Below, piece by piece: positions 1-6,292 of a DNA stretch of 11,990 nt (the first letter of the stretch is position 1; each line of letters begins with the position of its first letter). The DNA lies in assembly GCA_003219395.1 (NCBI GenBank), contig QHOR01000196.1, forward strand, positions 15,322-27,311, read 5' to 3'. The notes beneath the pieces are model-generated. The model was not told the DNA's origin, did no database searches, and was given only the letters and a program-made list of their open reading frames with translations. The stretch is from Verrucomicrobiota bacterium. GTDB lineage: Bacteria; Verrucomicrobiota; Verrucomicrobiia; Chthoniobacterales; UBA10450. The translations under genes were made by a program, and so were the position numbers.

Positions 1-1120
1 CCATTTCGCGGAAGTCTGTGAAAGCTGCAATATCAAGTTCATCGGGCCATCATCGCAGGCCATGGCGGCCATGGGTGACAAGAATGCAGCACGCAACGCC
101 GCGCGAAGAGCCGGTGTACCCGTAACGCCTGGAAGCGATGGAATTGTCGAGACAGAAAGCGATGCGATCAAAGTCGCGAGGAAAATTGGTTTTCCTGTAA
201 TGATTAAGGCATCGGCAGGCGGTGGCGGACGCGGAATGCGCATGGCGCACAATGAACCGAGCCTTCAATCAGCCTTTCACAGTGCGCGGCATGAAGCTGA
301 GAAAGCTTTCGGCAACGATCAGGTCTATCTGGAAAAACTCATCGTCAATCCGCATCATGTCGAATTTCAGATTGTTGCCGATAGTCATGGGCACATTGTT
401 CATCTAGGCGAACGCGATTGTTCGATTCAGCGACGCAACCAGAAGGTGATCGAGGAATGTCCGTCGCCGCTGATGACGCCGGGACTTCGCAAAAAGATGG
501 GACATGCTGCGGTAAAGCTGGCTAAATCTGTCGGCTACGAAAACGCCGGCACAATCGAGTTCCTTGTCGATAAGGACCGCCATTTTTACTTCATGGAGAT
601 GAATACACGCATTCAGGTTGAACACACAATCACTGAAGAGGTTTACGGATGCGATCTGGTGAAAGAACAAATCCGTATTGCCGCAGGCGAGCCGCTTTCG
701 GAACACGTCGCGCACGCAACGCCCAGACTTCACGCAATTGAATGCCGGATTAACGCGGAAGATCCTGCGAGAGATTTTCAGCCGACGCCGGGGCGAATCG
801 ATTTCTATTATGCCCCAGGTGGGCGGGGCGTTCGCATCGATTCGCATGTTTACACCGGCTACAGTGTGCCGCCTTACTACGATTCATTGATCGCAAAAAT
901 CATCACAGTGGGTGCGACACGGATCAACGCCATCGACCGCATGCGACGCGCACTCGACGAGTATTATATCACCGGGATCAACACCACCGTGCCGTTTCAC
1001 GCTGCCATCATGCGCAATGGCGAATTCCGCGCCGGAAATTACGATACCGGATTCATTGAGCGCGTGATGTCCACGGGTAAACTTGATCTCAGGGGGCGGC
1101 CGATTCGATTGCACGAATAG
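1..1120 (+). CDS. accC: Biotin carboxylase subunit of acetyl-CoA carboxylase (5' partial)
   Basis: ATP-dependent carboxylation of the biotin on biotin carboxyl carrier protein, the first half-reaction of acetyl-CoA carboxylase in cytoplasmic fatty acid synthesis. The reading frame is open from base 2 and starts outside the window; 372 residues are visible of the usual ~450, so about 80 N-terminal residues are missing. An internal ATG at 62 is not the start, because coding continues upstream with family-like residues (CNIKFIGPSSQAMAAMGDK). ATP-grasp landmarks in order: glycine-rich ATP loop KASAGGGGRGM, the EKLIVNPHHVEFQI segment, ERDCSIQRRNQKVIEE, and the catalytic EMNTRIQVEH followed by the LVKEQIRIA helix. 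The usual Pro after EH is Thr here (EHTITEE). The C-terminal domain is complete, ending at TAG. accB would be expected just upstream but is not visible. Pyruvate carboxylase N-domains look similar, but the stop after ~450 residues favours stand-alone AccC. Confidence 0.97.
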   Translation, partial: HFAEVCESCNIKFIGPSSQAMAAMGDKNAARNAARRAGVPVTPGSDGIVETESDAIKVARKIGFPVMIKASAGGGGRGMRMAHNEPSLQSAFHSARHEAEKAFGNDQVYLEKLIVNPHHVEFQIVADSHGHIVHLGERDCSIQRRNQKVIEECPSPLMTPGLRKKMGHAAVKLAKSVGYENAGTIEFLVDKDRHFYFMEMNTRIQVEHTITEEVYGCDLVKEQIRIAAGEPLSEHVAHATPRLHAIECRINAEDPARDFQPTPGRIDFYYAPGGRGVRIDSHVYTGYSVPPYYDSLIAKIITVGATRINAIDRMRRALDEYYITGINTTVPFHAAIMRNGEFRAGNYDTGFIERVMSTGKLDLRGRPIRLHE

Positions 1121-1126
1121 GCTGAC

Positions 1127-1148
1127 GCGGCGCAAGTTTCGCCGCCTT
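1127..1148 (+). terminator. Possible terminator hairpin after accC
   Basis: A 6-bp perfect GC stem GCGGCG / CGCCGC (1127-1132 with 1140-1145) with a 7-base loop lies 6 bases after the accC stop and is followed by CTTT. The U-tract is short, so intrinsic termination would be weak. Confidence 0.45.
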
Positions 1149-1410
1149 TGAAACAGGGGAGTTGTTCTCGCTGTTTGGGACTGGTTCTCGGGAATTTCTG
1201 AGTTGCGCGCGTTCAACGGAAAACTGCGTCGAATTCGAATCGCGCTTCGCGACTGTCGGATGTCGTGCATGACTCTTTGTACATGCTTCTCTCTTGCCTT
1301 CGCTCACGACACTCATGATGTAATTTCCGGAAGGAAGCTTCTTTCCATCCGTGCTTACCAGAATTCGTTTGACACATTAGTGGAATTTTTGCCAAACTCG
1401 ATGCGGTTAT
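1149..1410. other. Intergenic region, no gene seen
   Basis: About 260 bases between the accC hairpin and the shared leader. Short ORFs on both strands here have no ribosome binding site and no recognisable content. The only structures noted are an 18-bp imperfect palindrome centred on AAGCTT (1329-1346) and a TTGACA hexamer at 1369-1374 with no good -10 partner at 16-18 bp. The promoter of the downstream gene presumably lies near its end. Confidence 0.5.
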
Positions 1411-1499
1411 ACGGATCTGAATCAGGCGTGAGATATTTTTCCCGCTAGGGTTTTTCGCCTCCTCCAGGTCAGACATCGCAGAATCAACTGAGCGGGGAA
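1411..1499 (+). promoter_or_regulatory. Shared leader element, copy 1 (upstream of S74 fibre gene)
   Basis: This 89-base segment is homologous to 3807-3895, which lies upstream of the unrelated kelch gene. It opens with an 18-base block identical in both copies (ACGGATCTGAATCAGGCG, 1411-1428), contains a related TTCCC..GCTA..CG.CTC.TCC middle, and ends with AGAATCAACTGAGCGGGGAA (1480-1499), which matches 17 of 20 bases in the other copy. The distance between the two end blocks is 69 bases in both copies. Sequence upstream of 1411 is not conserved, which suggests a transcribed 5' UTR element or a transcription-start-proximal control site. Its function is unknown. Confidence 0.7.
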
Positions 1500-1513
1500 C
1501 AAGGAGATATCCC

Positions 1514-2725
1514 ATGCATTCACTTATTCAGGTAAAAAAAGCATTCGTCGTCGCGTTGATGCTGGCGAGCTTTGGACTGCCACAGGTTACACGGGCGGTA
1601 AATCCACCTCCCGATGGAGATTATCCCGGCGCCAACACCGCAGAAGGTCAGGAGGCCCTTCTAAATCTTACCACAGGCGATTTTAACACGGCAGTTGGTT
1701 GGCTTTCGATTGCGACGGTGACAACCGGTCAGCTCAATACAGCGATCGGCGCTGGTACGCTGCTTATCAACACCGCAGACGGAAATACGGCCACTGGTGC
1801 AGGTGCGCTTTTGAACAACACCATTGGTTTCGGCAACACAGCAAATGGAACCTATGCACTCTCCGCCAATACTACAGGGAAGAACAACACAGCAGTGGGG
1901 CGCGAAGCTCTTTCTAGCAATACGACTGGGGGCGGTAACACGGCCATCGGTCGCGATGCACTCCTTAACAGCCACACAAGCAGCAACAACACAGCTGTTG
2001 GTCGGGAGGCACTACTTAACAACATCTTCGGCGAAAGCAACGTTGCGATCGGTCGCAGTGCCCTCGTGAACAATACCACCGGCGTGACTAATATTGCTAT
2101 AGGCACTGACTCGGGTTCTAACGTCACCACGGCCAGTAATATTGTCTGTATTGGGTTCGGCGTCGGGGGTGCAAACGTGGACGATACCACCTGGATCGGT
2201 AACGTCTACGGCATGACTACGCAGAGCGGCACTACTGCGCCAGTCATCGTATCCGATACCGGGCAGCTAGGCACTGTCGTCTCATCGCAGCGGTTCAAAA
2301 AAGACATCACCACTATGGATAAAACCAGTGAAGCAATCCTGGCACTTAGACCTGTCATGTTCCATTATAAAAGCGACAGCAAGGAAACACCGCAATTTGG
2401 TTTGGTTGCAGAAGAAGTAGCGAAGGTTAATCCGGCGCTGGTGCTGCCCGATAAAGAAGGGAAACCGTATACCGTCCGCTATGACGCTGTGAACGCGATG
2501 TTGCTCAATGAATTTCTCAAAGAACATCTCACGGTGGAGGACCAGGGAGCGACCATTGCGCAGCAGCAAAAGGAAATTACGGCTCTTAAACAAGAGCTGA
2601 AAGCCCAAGGGTCGCTAATACATGAAGTGACCGATCAGCTTCAACTCGGCAAATTGGTCCGCCGTACGGCGGCACGAACTATCCGTGACGTGCCGGAACC
2701 AGTGATCGTCCAGAATAATCCCTAA
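1514..2725 (+). CDS. Secreted fibre-like protein with 17-residue head repeats and C-terminal S74 peptidase/chaperone domain
   Basis: A 403-residue exported protein. The start is set by AAGGAG at 1501-1506, 7 bases before the ATG. Residues 1-28 form a signal peptide (KK, a hydrophobic core, then a likely cut after VTRA). Residues ~53-205 hold about nine repeats of 17 residues with pattern x(3)xxNTAxGxxALxxN, resembling the left-handed coil of trimeric adhesin heads. Residues ~257-340 are an intramolecular chaperone/peptidase S74 domain: S257-S-Q-R260-F-K262-K-D-I matches the S..R.K self-cleavage motif (Ser/Lys dyad S257, K262), followed by LRPVMFHYK, FGLVAEEV and YDAVNAMLLNEFLKE. Residues ~341-375 are a Gln/Lys-rich predicted coiled coil. 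In phage tail spikes this domain drives trimerisation and then cuts itself off. Here the signal peptide and lack of phage neighbours point to a cell-surface or released trimeric fibre. It is a single-gene unit with its own leader and terminator. Confidence 0.9.
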   Translation: MHSLIQVKKAFVVALMLASFGLPQVTRAVNPPPDGDYPGANTAEGQEALLNLTTGDFNTAVGWLSIATVTTGQLNTAIGAGTLLINTADGNTATGAGALLNNTIGFGNTANGTYALSANTTGKNNTAVGREALSSNTTGGGNTAIGRDALLNSHTSSNNTAVGREALLNNIFGESNVAIGRSALVNNTTGVTNIAIGTDSGSNVTTASNIVCIGFGVGGANVDDTTWIGNVYGMTTQSGTTAPVIVSDTGQLGTVVSSQRFKKDITTMDKTSEAILALRPVMFHYKSDSKETPQFGLVAEEVAKVNPALVLPDKEGKPYTVRYDAVNAMLLNEFLKEHLTVEDQGATIAQQQKEITALKQELKAQGSLIHEVTDQLQLGKLVRRTAARTIRDVPEPVIVQNNP

Positions 2726-2745
2726 ACGAGTCAGCCAACCGAAGG

Positions 2746-2783
2746 AAGAGCCGCCAGGCTAATCGCATGGCGGCTCTTTGTTT
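2746..2783 (+). terminator. Intrinsic terminator of the S74 fibre gene
   Basis: An 11-bp perfect stem AAGAGCCGCCA / TGGCGGCTCTT (2746-2756 with 2768-2778), 11-base loop, followed by TGTTT. It lies 20 bases after the stop codon. It closes this gene and separates it from the next. Confidence 0.88.
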
Positions 2784-2853
2784 CACGAAGAGCACCCAGT
2801 TGTTGCAGCAATGCGCAACGTGTCGTTATCTGCCGTTTTGACACAATCCACCT

Positions 2854-3209
2854 ATGCAGTTCATCTGGCGCAAACATCTGATGATTTGTCTAGGTCTTGG
2901 GCTGCTCGCGATTCCCATCTATTTCCTGGATCGCGCGCTGAATGAAGACGTAGGCGGCAACTGGATCACATTGGATTTTCGCGGGCTTTTCTTTTGGACT
3001 TACGTCACGTTGGTGGCCATCGATATCGCCGTAAGTTCAATCGGGTCGTATCGGTTCCCAAGTCAGGAGCGTTCCGCATTCATTTTTCGTCAATGGTGCT
3101 TTCTGCGATTCTGCTCGTCACAGGTTTCGTTATTTACGGAAAGCTGCTGCGCGCAAAGACCATGTCTAATCGACAACAAACTTTGATGGAGAAATGTGTG
3201 AAAATGTAA
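2854..3209 (+). pseudogene. Small three-helix membrane protein, interrupted by one frameshift
   Basis: From ATG 2854 the frame encodes two clear membrane segments (MICLGLGLLAIPIYFL and GLFFWTYVTLVAIDIAV) up to about base 3036. It then degenerates into Cys-rich sequence ending at 3186. One frame over, from about 3040, coding-like sequence resumes (VPKSGAFRIHFSSM), runs into a third membrane segment (VLSAILLVTGFVIYGKLL) and stops at TAA 3207-3209. A single-base deletion between 3035 and 3062, perhaps in the CCC run at 3058-3060, would restore a ~118-residue inner-membrane protein with a basic C-terminal tail. No good ribosome binding site precedes the ATG. Family not recognised. Either a genuine pseudogene or a sequencing error; the frame switch itself is well supported by the hydrophobicity pattern. 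Confidence 0.6.
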
Positions 3210-3806
3210 CGAGCGACATCGACTCAGCCCCTTAAGTTCAGCTCACCACGGTCAGCGAACCAGTCGCCCTCCGCTCATTCCCTGTGACGATATCGTCCGC
3301 GCGGACGGCGATGGCGCTCATTCATCTTCTTTCGACAAGGAGAGTCAACGTCCAGAATGCTAGATCTAGCCCAATCCAGTTAGTCCTTTCCCACTTAACT
3401 TTTCGGATAGGGACGCCTAACGCAGCCAGAGCAAAGCACAAAAGGCTAAGAAAAGTAGGATTGTACGTATCGCCATATCTCCTTGGGTCTAGCAACGGCT
3501 AAACGTCACCACCATTCAGCAGCTTCGGAAGTTGTCTATCGGTAAGTTTTTTAAGGACCGAGCGGAGGATGAGATAAGGCGCAAGCGCCGGGACCCGGGA
3601 TGACGACGATACGTCAGTCTTTGTGGCACTTTGGCATTTGTAGGCGCGTGTGATCCGGGTTGCAGGCCGGGAGGTCGCAATCGAACCCGCAATTCGGAGT
3701 TCTCGCAGTTTCACGCACTCATGCACCGTTAAGCGACACAGCAGCGGCACTGAAACGTACGACTAAAGTCTCATAGACCCATGACGCGAATCTTGATATC
3801 ATTAAA
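3210..3806. other. Long intergenic region with repeat-like GC hairpin segment
   Basis: About 600 bases with no convincing gene. The 83-residue ORF on the minus strand (3499-3750) has no ribosome binding site and no recognised domain, though its end (LKKLTDRQLPKLLNGGDV) reads like a genuine protein tail and could be a relic. The stretch 3575-3700 has nested short inverted repeats (GGCGC AA GCGCC at 3578-3589, then CCCGGG), the look of a dispersed intergenic repeat. The minus strand around 3670-3685 contains GCGGGTTCGAT, similar to a tRNA T-arm, but no cloverleaf surrounds it. Confidence 0.45.
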
Positions 3807-3895
3807 ACGGATCTGAATCAGGCGGAGGGCGATTCCCAGCTAAGATTCCTTCGTCTCTTCCGGACCCGCGTTCCGAAAATCAACGGGGCGGGGAA
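3807..3895 (+). promoter_or_regulatory. Shared leader element, copy 2 (upstream of kelch gene)
   Basis: Homologous to 1411-1499. The first 18 bases (3807-3824) are identical to copy 1, and 3876-3895 (AAAATCAACGGGGCGGGGAA) differs from copy 1 at 3 of 20 positions. The middle aligns with a two-base gap compensated by two one-base insertions. The following AAGGA at 3896-3900 is 16 bases from the ATG, longer than in copy 1, because an A-rich segment (AAGAAACAAAAGAATC) intervenes. Confidence 0.7.
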
Positions 3896-3916
3896 AAGGA
3901 AAGAAACAAAAGAATC

Positions 3917-5518
3917 ATGAATCCATTCATTCGATTGAAAACAATAGTTGTAGTGTGCGTGTTACTTGCTTGGCAGGGTATTGCCGGTGCACAGCCTGTC
4001 CCCAGGCTAAAGGGTCTCCCGCCGAAAAAGGATGCGAGTGTCCGTAAGTCGACTCCTGCTCTTGCGCCCGGCTCACCGTGGCAACTACTGGCAAACCAGC
4101 CTCCGGTTCTTGACTACACCGATTGCGGGCCTGGTAACCCGATTTTACTTACTGACGGCACTGTTTTGCTCGCAGATAATGGGTGCCAGGATTGGTGGAA
4201 GCTGACCCCAGATGAGTTCGGTAGTTATGTGAATGGGACTTGGACCCAGTTGGCGTCCCTGCCAGACGGCTACAGCCCGTTATATCACTCGTCAGCCGTT
4301 CTTCCCGACGGCCGGGTCATAATTGAGGGCGGCGAATATAACTTCTCCAATGGAGTGTTTCACGCGGTCTGGACAGATCAAGGCGCCATTTATGACCCAC
4401 TGGCCAACACTTGGACTCTCGTGGCCCCTCCTCCGTTTTTCGGGGGCTTTGGACCGTTCCCGAGAACGATCGGAGATGCCCAAAGTGTGGTTCTCTTCGA
4501 CGGAACGTTTATGCAGGCCAATTGCTGCACTGACCAGGCAGCGCTGCTGAATGCAAACACTCTCACTTGGACGCAGACCGGCAAAAACAAGTTCGACATC
4601 AACGACGAGGAAGGATGGACTCTCCTACCCAATAAGAAGGTGCTTACAGTCGATGCCTACGTCGGTCAGTACGACCCTACCGGCATGAACTTCGAACTCT
4701 ACAATCCCGCGTCGGGTAAGTGGAGCAGCGGAGGCGCGGGCACAGCAGTGCAACTCTGGGACTCTGCAGCAGATTGCGGCGGAAGCGGTTTCGCCTCATT
4801 CGAGGTCGGGCCCGCAGTTTTGATGAACGACGGGAGCGTCTTCGCCACCGGAGCCAATGCCTGCGGCGCCGCCCACACCGCGATTTTCAAGGGCAGCTGG
4901 AAAGCGGGTCCGGATTTCCCCGACGACCTGGGTATCGCCGACGGTCCCGCCGCGCTCGAGCTCAACGGAAAGGTCCTGATGATGGCAAGCCCATTCATCT
5001 TTCAAACCCCGTCGACATTCTTGGAGTGGGACGGGGACAACCTAACGGAAATTTCTCCTGCTCCCAACGCATCGAACGACTCATCGTTCTACGGCAACAT
5101 GCTGGTCCTCCCAACTGGCCAGATTCTCTTCACCGACTTCTTTTTCGTATCAGTTTACAACCCTTCCGACACCTACAATCCGGCCTGGGCACCACGAATC
5201 CAATCTGCCCCTGTCAGGATTAGTCCCGGCGGTTCGTACCTCATCACCGGCCATCGTTTCAATGGCATGTCGCAAGGCGCTGCTTACGGAGACGATCAGC
5301 AATCGGCAACAAACTATCCGCTCGTGCGCATCACCAACAACACAACCGGACACGTATTCTATAGCCGCACCCACGACCACAGCAGCATGGCAGTCGCATT
5401 CAACGGTCTCGTATCTACTCATTTCGATGTGCCGGCAACCCAGGAGCCGGGACCTAGTCAACTTGTAGTTGTCGCTAATGGGATCCCGTCGGCGCCCGTT
5501 GCGCTTACGGTGGAGTGA
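3917..5518 (+). CDS. Secreted kelch-repeat / galactose-oxidase-like beta-propeller protein
   Basis: A 533-residue exported protein. Residues 1-25 form a signal peptide (RLK, then IVVVCVLLAW, cut near AGA-QP). A proline-rich linker follows, then a propeller from ~55 to ~425 with repeated blade motifs: SSAVLPDGRVIIEGGE (125-140), YDPLANTWT (159-167), SVVLFDGTFMQANC (190-203), GWTLLPNKKVLTVD (233-246), LYNPASGKWS (261-270), AVLMNDGSVFATG (300-312) and ALELNGKVLMMAS (346-358). The C-terminal ~105 residues (APRIQSAPVRISPGGS, VRITNNTTGHVFYSRTHDHS, LVVVANGIPSAPV) resemble the Ig-like domain that ends galactose-oxidase-type proteins. HDH at 486-488 sits where the oxidase places a copper-ligand histidine, but I cannot establish the full Tyr/Tyr/His/His copper site, so activity is open and a carbohydrate- or surface-binding role is equally possible. 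Several Cys occur (C70, C90, C203, C204, C287, C316), consistent with disulfides outside the cytoplasm. The ribosome binding site is weak. It shares its leader with the S74 fibre gene. Confidence 0.88.
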   Translation: MNPFIRLKTIVVVCVLLAWQGIAGAQPVPRLKGLPPKKDASVRKSTPALAPGSPWQLLANQPPVLDYTDCGPGNPILLTDGTVLLADNGCQDWWKLTPDEFGSYVNGTWTQLASLPDGYSPLYHSSAVLPDGRVIIEGGEYNFSNGVFHAVWTDQGAIYDPLANTWTLVAPPPFFGGFGPFPRTIGDAQSVVLFDGTFMQANCCTDQAALLNANTLTWTQTGKNKFDINDEEGWTLLPNKKVLTVDAYVGQYDPTGMNFELYNPASGKWSSGGAGTAVQLWDSAADCGGSGFASFEVGPAVLMNDGSVFATGANACGAAHTAIFKGSWKAGPDFPDDLGIADGPAALELNGKVLMMASPFIFQTPSTFLEWDGDNLTEISPAPNASNDSSFYGNMLVLPTGQILFTDFFFVSVYNPSDTYNPAWAPRIQSAPVRISPGGSYLITGHRFNGMSQGAAYGDDQQSATNYPLVRITNNTTGHVFYSRTHDHSSMAVAFNGLVSTHFDVPATQEPGPSQLVVVANGIPSAPVALTVE

Positions 5519-5548
5519 ACGTCGTAAATCTATTTTCAAACGTTAACG

Positions 5549-5590
5549 GTCGAGCTTAGACAGGAGGAAGTCCACACGTCCTAAGCTGAC
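5549..5590 (+). repeat. Imperfect inverted repeat downstream of the kelch gene
   Basis: GTCGAGCTTAGAC (5549-5561) pairs with GTCCTAAGCTGAC (5578-5590): 12 base pairs with one single-base bulge on each arm and a 16-base loop that contains AGGAGG. No T-run follows on either side, so it is not a typical intrinsic terminator. It lies 30 bases after the kelch stop and may act as an RNA-stabilising or Rho-associated 3' structure. Confidence 0.5.
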
Positions 5591-5610
5591 AGGGTGTCGG
5601 CTTACTTTAA

Positions 5611-5838
5611 CCCTTCAAACTGACCGGTATTCCGAGTGTCTATAGCCCGTTCTACAGTAGTGTTTATGAAGATCCGCCGGATAACTATCTGAGCGACTAC
5701 CGCAAAGCGGCCCTTGTGTCTACGCCCGCATCGTTCGGGTCGATGCCCTGGAAAACGTATGAATATGACGAACTGGATTTTTGTGAAACGGTTTGGAACG
5801 CGGTTCAGATCCATTGGGAGGACCTCAGACTGAACTAA
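5611..5838 (+). pseudogene. Start-less coding remnant, unknown protein
   Basis: The frame opens right after a TAA at 5608-5610 and runs 75 codons to TAA 5836-5838 with strongly protein-like content: YSPFYSSVYEDPPDNYLSDY, then SFGSMPWKTYEYDELDF and NAVQIHWEDLRLN, rich in Tyr, Trp, Asp and Glu. The only in-frame ATG (MPWKTYEY) lies in the middle, and no ribosome binding site serves the front, so the N-terminal part appears lost. Family not recognised. I read it as the 3' end of a soluble protein gene truncated at its 5' side. Sequence from 5839 to 6039 shows no continuation. Confidence 0.45.
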
Positions 5839-6039
5839 CGCGTTTTCCCTCGCCAAAAAGTGTGATGATCGGCGGCGATTTCAGCACAAAAGACGGCCCA
5901 TGTTTGCCTCTGAAATCGACTCGGACTCATGCTGGCTTTCGAAATTGTGCGGATGGCTTGCCATTGCTGAAGAGGGGACACTCTCGAGCAATCACCTACG
6001 ACTTCACTGTGGCAGGCGCCAGGAGTTAACTATCGGGAG

Positions 6040-6292
6040 ATGATCGTGGAGAATCTCAACATGGCCGGATGGAGTTGGGGCTTGCGCCTCAGTTGTACAT
6101 TCCAATGGGGGGACGATCTGGATCGCTGACTCACATCGCAACAATGGAAACCGTTTTGTTGCGCAACCTGATGAAAAGCTGAGTGCATTTGTCGAACTTG
6201 GAAAACTCGCTACAGATCAGCCAATCGACTACGCCCAGGAACTAGCCTCGCGGCGTGAGGGGACCGTCCGTGCTAATGGCGAACCTATTTAG
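6040..6292 (+). pseudogene. Small conserved protein, copy A, one frameshift
   Basis: ATG 6040 encodes MIVENLNMAGWSWG. One extra base at 6079-6084 (a T in GGCTTGC) then moves the frame, and from 6083 the protein continues CASVVHSNGGTIWIADSHR, NNGNRFVAQPDEKLSAFVEL and so on to TAG 6290-6292, ~83 residues in all. A paralogue with the same core, more degraded, is at 8343-8523; about half the residues agree over a 53-residue span (NL..xGWxWG, SVV, TI.IADxH, RFVA..D.KL.AF.EL). Family function unknown; it looks like a small cytoplasmic one-domain protein. I recall similar short hypothetical proteins in verrucomicrobial genomes but cannot verify that here. Its stop overlaps the stop of the convergent glycosyltransferase gene by 2 bases. 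Confidence 0.65.

Noticed and set aside
404..847. 147-codon minus-strand ORF inside accC
   Set aside because: It is the antisense shadow of a strongly conserved biotin carboxylase frame, with no ribosome binding site or known motif.
1381..1393. TGGAATTTTTGC as a sigma-54 -24/-12 promoter
   Set aside because: Only 7 bases separate GG and GC, where sigma-54 promoters need 10.
1670..2130. Regular ~51-base periodicity that could suggest a repeat array
   Set aside because: It is the coding image of the 17-residue protein repeat in the S74 fibre gene. The copies are diverged and there are no spacers, so it is not CRISPR.
1852..2190. Leucine/valine-rich minus-strand ORF resembling a membrane protein
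   Set aside because: Its hydrophobic composition results from reading the repeat codons of the fibre gene in antisense.
3665..3690. tRNA T-arm-like sequence on the minus strand
   Set aside because: The T-stem bases do not pair (GCGGG against TGCGA) and no acceptor, D or anticodon arm is present.
4720..5223. 167-codon plus-strand ORF within the kelch gene
   Set aside because: It is an Arg-rich out-of-frame translation fully contained in a confident gene.
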